32,212 nt of DNA from Kangiellaceae bacterium. Its GTDB lineage: Bacteria; Pseudomonadota; Gammaproteobacteria; Enterobacterales; Kangiellaceae. The stretch is taken from contig JAUUYO010000002.1 in NCBI GenBank assembly GCA_030590405.1, forward strand, positions 1-32,212. Direction: 5' to 3'. The notes beneath the pieces were generated by a model that did not search any database, was not told the DNA's origin, and saw nothing but the letters and a program-made list of their open reading frames with translations. Numbering within the stretch: position 1 is the first letter of the stretch; each line of letters starts with the position of its first letter. Both the position numbers and the translations under genes were made by a program. Positions 27,574 through 32,212 of this stretch are shown piece after piece.

Positions 27574-28243
27574 TTGTATTTTTACCTTTATTCTTGTCCG
27601 GATTATCCCAAATGAGTCGGGATTCAAAACTAAACGCCGCTAACATGGTCGTGACGACCATCGCAGCAAAAGCGATAAGGGCAACGCCCGGCATAACCTT
27701 CATAAGATTGCCCCTTTCAATTAGCGCGACTAAAATTGTCACGGCGAAAACATCGACCATCGACCATCGACCAATAAACTCGGTGATGCGAAACATGACC
27801 TGGTTATTTTTTCTTGAAATGATGCGATTGCTTTGTACCGAATAAACCAACCAGCTAAGCGCCAAAATTTTAGCTACTGGTACCATCACGCTGGCCACAA
27901 AAATAATTAAAGCAATCGGATAAAACTGCTGCTCCCACAAGGTGATCACGCCGCCAACAATGGTGCTGGCGATTTCATCACCTATCGATGTGGTGTACAT
28001 AATTGGGTAGATATTAGCAGGTACATACAGCACAATTGATGTGACCAATAGTGCCACTGTGTTTTGCAAGCTATTTTTTTTTCTTACATGCAACACTGTT
28101 CCACAATAGGGACACTCGCTTTGTTGATGATCACTAGACTGATAACACATCGCGCAAGTCACTATTTTATTGCTACTGGCGACGTTGTCCTGAGAGAGAG
28201 GTTCAATTAATTGAGCATCAGATTTAACACCTTTAGCGCTCAT
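27566..28243 (-). CDS. pqiA: Paraquat-inducible protein A domain protein (second half-PqiA)
   Basis: Zinc-ribbon CAMCYQSSDHQQSECPYCGTVL plus four transmembrane-like segments; start refined to MSAKGVKSDAQ at 28243. Confidence 0.88.
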   Translation of the reverse strand: MSAKGVKSDAQLIEPLSQDNVASSNKIVTCAMCYQSSDHQQSECPYCGTVLHVRKKNSLQNTVALLVTSIVLYVPANIYPIMYTTSIGDEIASTIVGGVITLWEQQFYPIALIIFVASVMVPVAKILALSWLVYSVQSNRIISRKNNQVMFRITEFIGRWSMVDVFAVTILVALIERGNLMKVMPGVALIAFAAMVVTTMLAAFSFESRLIWDNPDKNKGKNTNV

Positions 28244-28865
28244 AACTATAGGCCCTCTTATCGTGATGCCTGAACCATTGCCAGACCTGATATTTATCCA
28301 GAAAAACTCGGGTGGCTGCCATACTGATAATATACAAAACAAATGAATAAAATGACCAGCCAAATTGAACATCACCTAATGAAGCAATTTTGATCATGCT
28401 GACTAAAATACCCAGTAAAAAGATTTCTGCCATATTCCAGGGTTGCAGTAAAAAAACTAATTTTAGTATGTGTCGGGTAAAAGGTAGCGGTTTATCTAAT
28501 TTGGCAGAAATGAGCGTATAGTTAATCCCGGTTAAAGTCATTACCGGCACCAGCACCGTAGTGGCCAACATAAACAATACGACGCTCAAGTAAGTCCCAC
28601 TACCCATACTTTGCAAGCCTTGCACCAGAGATATGACCTTTTCATTGCCTTGAGTTGTAAAAATTAAAAATGGAAAGACAAAACTGAGCAACAAAAAAAC
28701 TAACGAGCTTGAGGAAAAGGCCAACAAACGGCTTCTTGCTTTTTTGAAATAACGAGTAAATACAAATCCACAACGGGGACAGATCGCTTTTTGCCCATCG
28801 CTAAGCGCCGGAATGATGACAACTTGATCACACTCATGGCAAGCTAATTTTGTTGGACTAGACAA
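28233..28865 (-). CDS. pqiA: Paraquat-inducible protein A domain protein (first half-PqiA)
   Basis: Zinc-ribbon CHECDQVVIIPALSDGQKAICPRCGFVF plus four transmembrane-like segments; overlaps the downstream half. Confidence 0.88.
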   Translation of the reverse strand: MSSPTKLACHECDQVVIIPALSDGQKAICPRCGFVFTRYFKKARSRLLAFSSSSLVFLLLSFVFPFLIFTTQGNEKVISLVQGLQSMGSGTYLSVVLFMLATTVLVPVMTLTGINYTLISAKLDKPLPFTRHILKLVFLLQPWNMAEIFLLGILVSMIKIASLGDVQFGWSFYSFVLYIISMAATRVFLDKYQVWQWFRHHDKRAYSYER

Positions 28866-29186
28866 GAGATCTATTACTCCTTTTGTTACGCTTAGTTTTG
28901 TTGTACTGAATTGCTTTTCTGGTGGACAAATAACGATGCCCCAATGGTCGACTATTATATCCGTAAACTATTCATTTCATCAAATAAAGGTATTAAAAAT
29001 ATTCTTATTTTACAAACAGATAAACTATATTTAAGAAATAAAACAACGACTTCCTCTTTGAGTGGCTCGCTTTTGAATGGACTAAAATGCTCGCTTCACT
29101 TATTCTGGCACATATACCCTTCCACATGCATTTTGAGGTGGAACGGGAATAACTATTCCACAACCATAACAATTAGGAAGTATTCC

Positions 29187-29843
29187 ATGAAATCATTATT
29201 ATCCCTGATTATCCTTTATTTTGTCAGTCCTATCAGTATAGCTGACGATTTGTACAGGATCACCCTTGTTCGGGCCACACCGGGTAGCCTGACCCAGGTA
29301 ATAGATCAAGCTTCCAACTACAAAGCCCAACAAAAAGGCGATGTATCTATTATGCGCCATAGTCAGGGCGACCATTGGGATTTGATGATGTTAGAACCGG
29401 CAGGTAAAAATCCCTTGAAAACTCAGAATTTTAGCGACATCGCTGATTTCCAGCATAGCTTCCTGGCCAAATCGAACACCAGCTGGAAACAGCTCAAAGC
29501 TCGCGCGCAGGCCAGCGGGCTGTTTCATATCGAAATGTTTCATGCCCTGCATGGCAAGGCCGACGAACTGCTCAAACAACGAGCGATGGAAAATCAATAT
29601 CTAACCAGCACTCAAAGGCAAGCCAACGTGATATTTGAAACCACCTTTGGCAGTGATGTGGATAGTTTTACTATTGGTTATTACCCTGACCTGGTCGCTT
29701 TTGCTGCTATGCCGGATTTAAAGAGTGAAGTGTTTGCCAAAGCAGCGACCGATGCCGGTTTTAAATCGCGCGATGATATTGGTTTATATTTGCGAAAGTT
29801 GATCGTCGCTCATCATGATACATTGGCGACGCGGGTTGAATAA
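29187..29843 (+). CDS. Hypothetical secreted protein
   Basis: 218 aa from ATG 29187 with AGGAAG upstream and signal peptide MKSLLSLIILYFVSPISIADD. The ORF-track start at 28911 is judged too early. Confidence 0.65.
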   Translation: MKSLLSLIILYFVSPISIADDLYRITLVRATPGSLTQVIDQASNYKAQQKGDVSIMRHSQGDHWDLMMLEPAGKNPLKTQNFSDIADFQHSFLAKSNTSWKQLKARAQASGLFHIEMFHALHGKADELLKQRAMENQYLTSTQRQANVIFETTFGSDVDSFTIGYYPDLVAFAAMPDLKSEVFAKAATDAGFKSRDDIGLYLRKLIVAHHDTLATRVE

Positions 29844-29849
29844 AAAAGG

Positions 29850-30686
29850 CTAAAGAAAATACTTCATCCAGATATTTGGTTCGGTATAAGTTGCCATAAA
29901 ACGATCGTAATAAATTTTTAACGGGACTAATCCAAAGGGAATCTGTAATTGCTCCACGCCTTCAAGGGAACAATTTAATCGTTGTTCCCACCAACGGATT
30001 GAAGCGGTAATAATCATCGACTCATGGCAGATATTTAAAAGCTGTGCGCCTTGTTGACTATGCAAGGTTATCCATGGATCGTTTAATAGTTTCTGATTAG
30101 AAGTATTTTTAGCGTTACTGTTATCTTGATGCTCGGTGATATATTCTTGCATTGACATCTCAGGATAATTAACTTTATTGGTTGGCCTTACCGGCACCAA
30201 TACAGAGTGAAAACCAAGAGACACTGCTTGTTGCTTAGCTGAATTAACCAACGCTTTGGCTAGCCCTTTAGCGCGATATTGAGGCGCGACTGTCGCGGAG
30301 GTTAAACAAAGTGTATTGACTTTTTCGTCTTCAAAAGCTGCCTGTAGCGACCACTGCCAGCCGCGTTGTTCAAATACTGTTTGTTCTTTCTTAGAAAATA
30401 GGCATCGACAACTAATAAAGGCAACCAGTTGTTTGCTATTTTGATCTCTTATTCCCCAAGTATAAAACCGCTGCTCATGGTAGCGTTGATATTGAAAGGG
30501 CTGATAAGGTACGGTCATTTCAATATCAGGCTTTTCGGTTAAATAAAACGGCCATACTTTACTAGTCAATATCTGGATTGCATCTTCATCACGATCCAGA
30601 TTGACATCCCATTCAAAACCTTCTGGAAGTGCAATATCGAGAGAAATTATTTTACCTTTCATATTTTTTATTGATTTTTCTTTCAT
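29850..30686 (-). CDS. GNAT-family N-acetyltransferase
   Basis: 278 aa; LCLTSATVAPQYRAKGLAKALVNSAKQQAVSLGFHSVLVPVRP, a GNAT acetyl-CoA binding pattern. Confidence 0.8.
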   Translation of the reverse strand: MKEKSIKNMKGKIISLDIALPEGFEWDVNLDRDEDAIQILTSKVWPFYLTEKPDIEMTVPYQPFQYQRYHEQRFYTWGIRDQNSKQLVAFISCRCLFSKKEQTVFEQRGWQWSLQAAFEDEKVNTLCLTSATVAPQYRAKGLAKALVNSAKQQAVSLGFHSVLVPVRPTNKVNYPEMSMQEYITEHQDNSNAKNTSNQKLLNDPWITLHSQQGAQLLNICHESMIITASIRWWEQRLNCSLEGVEQLQIPFGLVPLKIYYDRFMATYTEPNIWMKYFL

Positions 30687-30789
30687 TTATTTTGTTGGTT
30701 AGATTTTGTACCTCAAAGATAAACAGACCCTAGCAAGAACAAATTAAAGTAACTTGATTTCATGAATAAGTTAGTTAGTTATTCAGAGT

Positions 30790-32212
30790 TTATTTAGATT
30801 TAACAAGCTTCAAAAAATCCTCCCACTGTAGAGGTTTACTTAAGTAGTAACCTTGAACCTGTTGGCAATGTAAATTTCGAAGGTAGTTTAATTGAGCCTC
30901 TGTTTCTACACCTTCTGCTACAATATTGAGTTCGTATAGTTTTGCTAGTGATGAAATGACATCTACCATAGAACGTTTTACGTTATCGTGCCGACCTATG
31001 TTATTTACAAAAGAACGGTCTATTTTTAACGTATCGACTGGGTAGTTGGATAATTGATTAAACGCAGTATACCCCGTTCCAAAATCATCCAGAGACAATC
31101 GAACTCCTAATTCTTTTAACTTTTTCAACGTTGTAATGCTTTTTGAGCCATGCCCAACCAGGCTAGTCTCTGTAATTTCCAATTCAATTAAACTTGAATC
31201 TACATTGTATTTTTTTAGCAAGAAGCTTAATTTATCAACAATGCTTGGATTAATTAGTTCTTTTGCTGAAATATTAATACAGAACAGAAGTGGTTGAACG
31301 ATGTTTATTTGCGCCATGTAAAGTATTTTTTGTAATGCTTTTTCAATAACAAGTAGATCAATATCATAAATTAGCCCACAGCGTTCGGCTATTGGGATGT
31401 ATTTATCCGGACCAACGCCTTCTAAATCTGGCGACGCGCTACGAATGAGTACCTCAACACCAGTCATTTTAAGGGTGTCAGTACAATATATGGGCATAAA
31501 TACCAAATAGAATTGATCATTAGCCAAAGCTTGTTGCAAACCTCGCTCAATATTTTTATCTGAACTTAACTCCAATGCTATTTCAGCATTAAAAAATTGA
31601 TAGCGTTTTTTTCCTTCTTTTTTCGCCTTATACATAGCAGCGTCAGCATTTTTCATTAACATTTCAGTGGTATCACCATCAGTTCCAGCCATGGCTATGC
31701 CAATACTGGCATTAATATTTAATATTAAATTGTCAACCTTATAAGATTCACTCAATGAGTTGAGTAAACGCTCAACAATAGTTTCGACGTTTTTAACTTG
31801 ATTCACATTGGTCAAGACCAAGGAAAATTCATCTCCAGCTATTCGTGCTACGTTAAATGATTCATCCAGGCAGGCTAAAACATCGTTTGTTCTTACCACT
31901 TGCATCATACGTTCACTTGTCTTTTTCAATATCTCATCGCCGATATCATGACCATAACTGTCATTAATGCGTTTAAAATCATCCAAATCAATATATAACA
32001 GTGCTAAATTTGTCTTTCGCTGGATGGCTTCAGGAATTTCCTTATCAAGCCATTTTGTAAAACTTCGACGGTTCAAAATCCCCGTTAAATAATCTTCGCC
32101 TGCTTCTTTTGCCAAGGCTGCTTTTTGTTTGTTGAGCAGTGATGCAAAACTGGTATGAAAAATAATCGTTAATAGAAGGCCAAGTGATAAGCGCGCAACA
32201 ATAACCACATCC
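30790..32212 (-). CDS. GGDEF-EAL diguanylate cyclase/phosphodiesterase, 5' end cut by window edge
   Basis: DYLTGILNRRSF, DDFKRINDSYGHDIGDEIL and RIAGDEFSLVL (GGDEF domain); EVLIRS (EAL-like), DDFGTGYTAFNQLSNYPVDTLKIDRSFV and VAEGVET (EAL domain). Confidence 0.93.
   Translation of the reverse strand, partial: DVVIVARLSLGLLLTIIFHTSFASLLNKQKAALAKEAGEDYLTGILNRRSFTKWLDKEIPEAIQRKTNLALLYIDLDDFKRINDSYGHDIGDEILKKTSERMMQVVRTNDVLACLDESFNVARIAGDEFSLVLTNVNQVKNVETIVERLLNSLSESYKVDNLILNINASIGIAMAGTDGDTTEMLMKNADAAMYKAKKEGKKRYQFFNAEIALELSSDKNIERGLQQALANDQFYLVFMPIYCTDTLKMTGVEVLIRSASPDLEGVGPDKYIPIAERCGLIYDIDLLVIEKALQKILYMAQINIVQPLLFCINISAKELINPSIVDKLSFLLKKYNVDSSLIELEITETSLVGHGSKSITTLKKLKELGVRLSLDDFGTGYTAFNQLSNYPVDTLKIDRSFVNNIGRHDNVKRSMVDVISSLAKLYELNIVAEGVETEAQLNYLRNLHCQQVQGYYLSKPLQWEDFLKLVKSK

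Overview
The window is a low-GC, apparently gammaproteobacterial chromosomal segment of 32 kb. The right two thirds is mostly conserved housekeeping: pmbA/tldE-darP(yjgA)-tldD-nitrilase-yhdP-rng-maf-mreD-mreC, then a pqiC-pqiB-pqiA-pqiA cluster, all on the minus strand. It ends in a GNAT gene and a truncated GGDEF-EAL gene. The left part is accessory: a partial response regulator, a TrmB-like regulator, small hypotheticals, and an aminotransferase class V gene divergent from an Lrp/AsnC regulator. The strongest candidate for an unusual system is the minus-strand block 2732-9211, with possible control DNA up to about 9635. It holds a giant 1246-aa secreted multicopper oxidase, a SCO1-cytochrome c-PCuAC three-domain fusion, and a cyclophilin-DsbA fusion. 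Together they look like a periplasmic metal-oxidation module with dedicated copper-loading and folding factors. From memory, the content parallels the Leptothrix mof locus (multicopper oxidase + PPIase + c-type cytochrome) linked to Mn(II) oxidation. A textbook intrinsic terminator lies between the oxidase and its accessory genes, and 10-bp-phased TGTCAC repeats lie upstream. A separate observation is that mreC has no mreB next to it and appears to start at a non-canonical ATT codon. No tRNA, rRNA, CRISPR array or transposon was seen.
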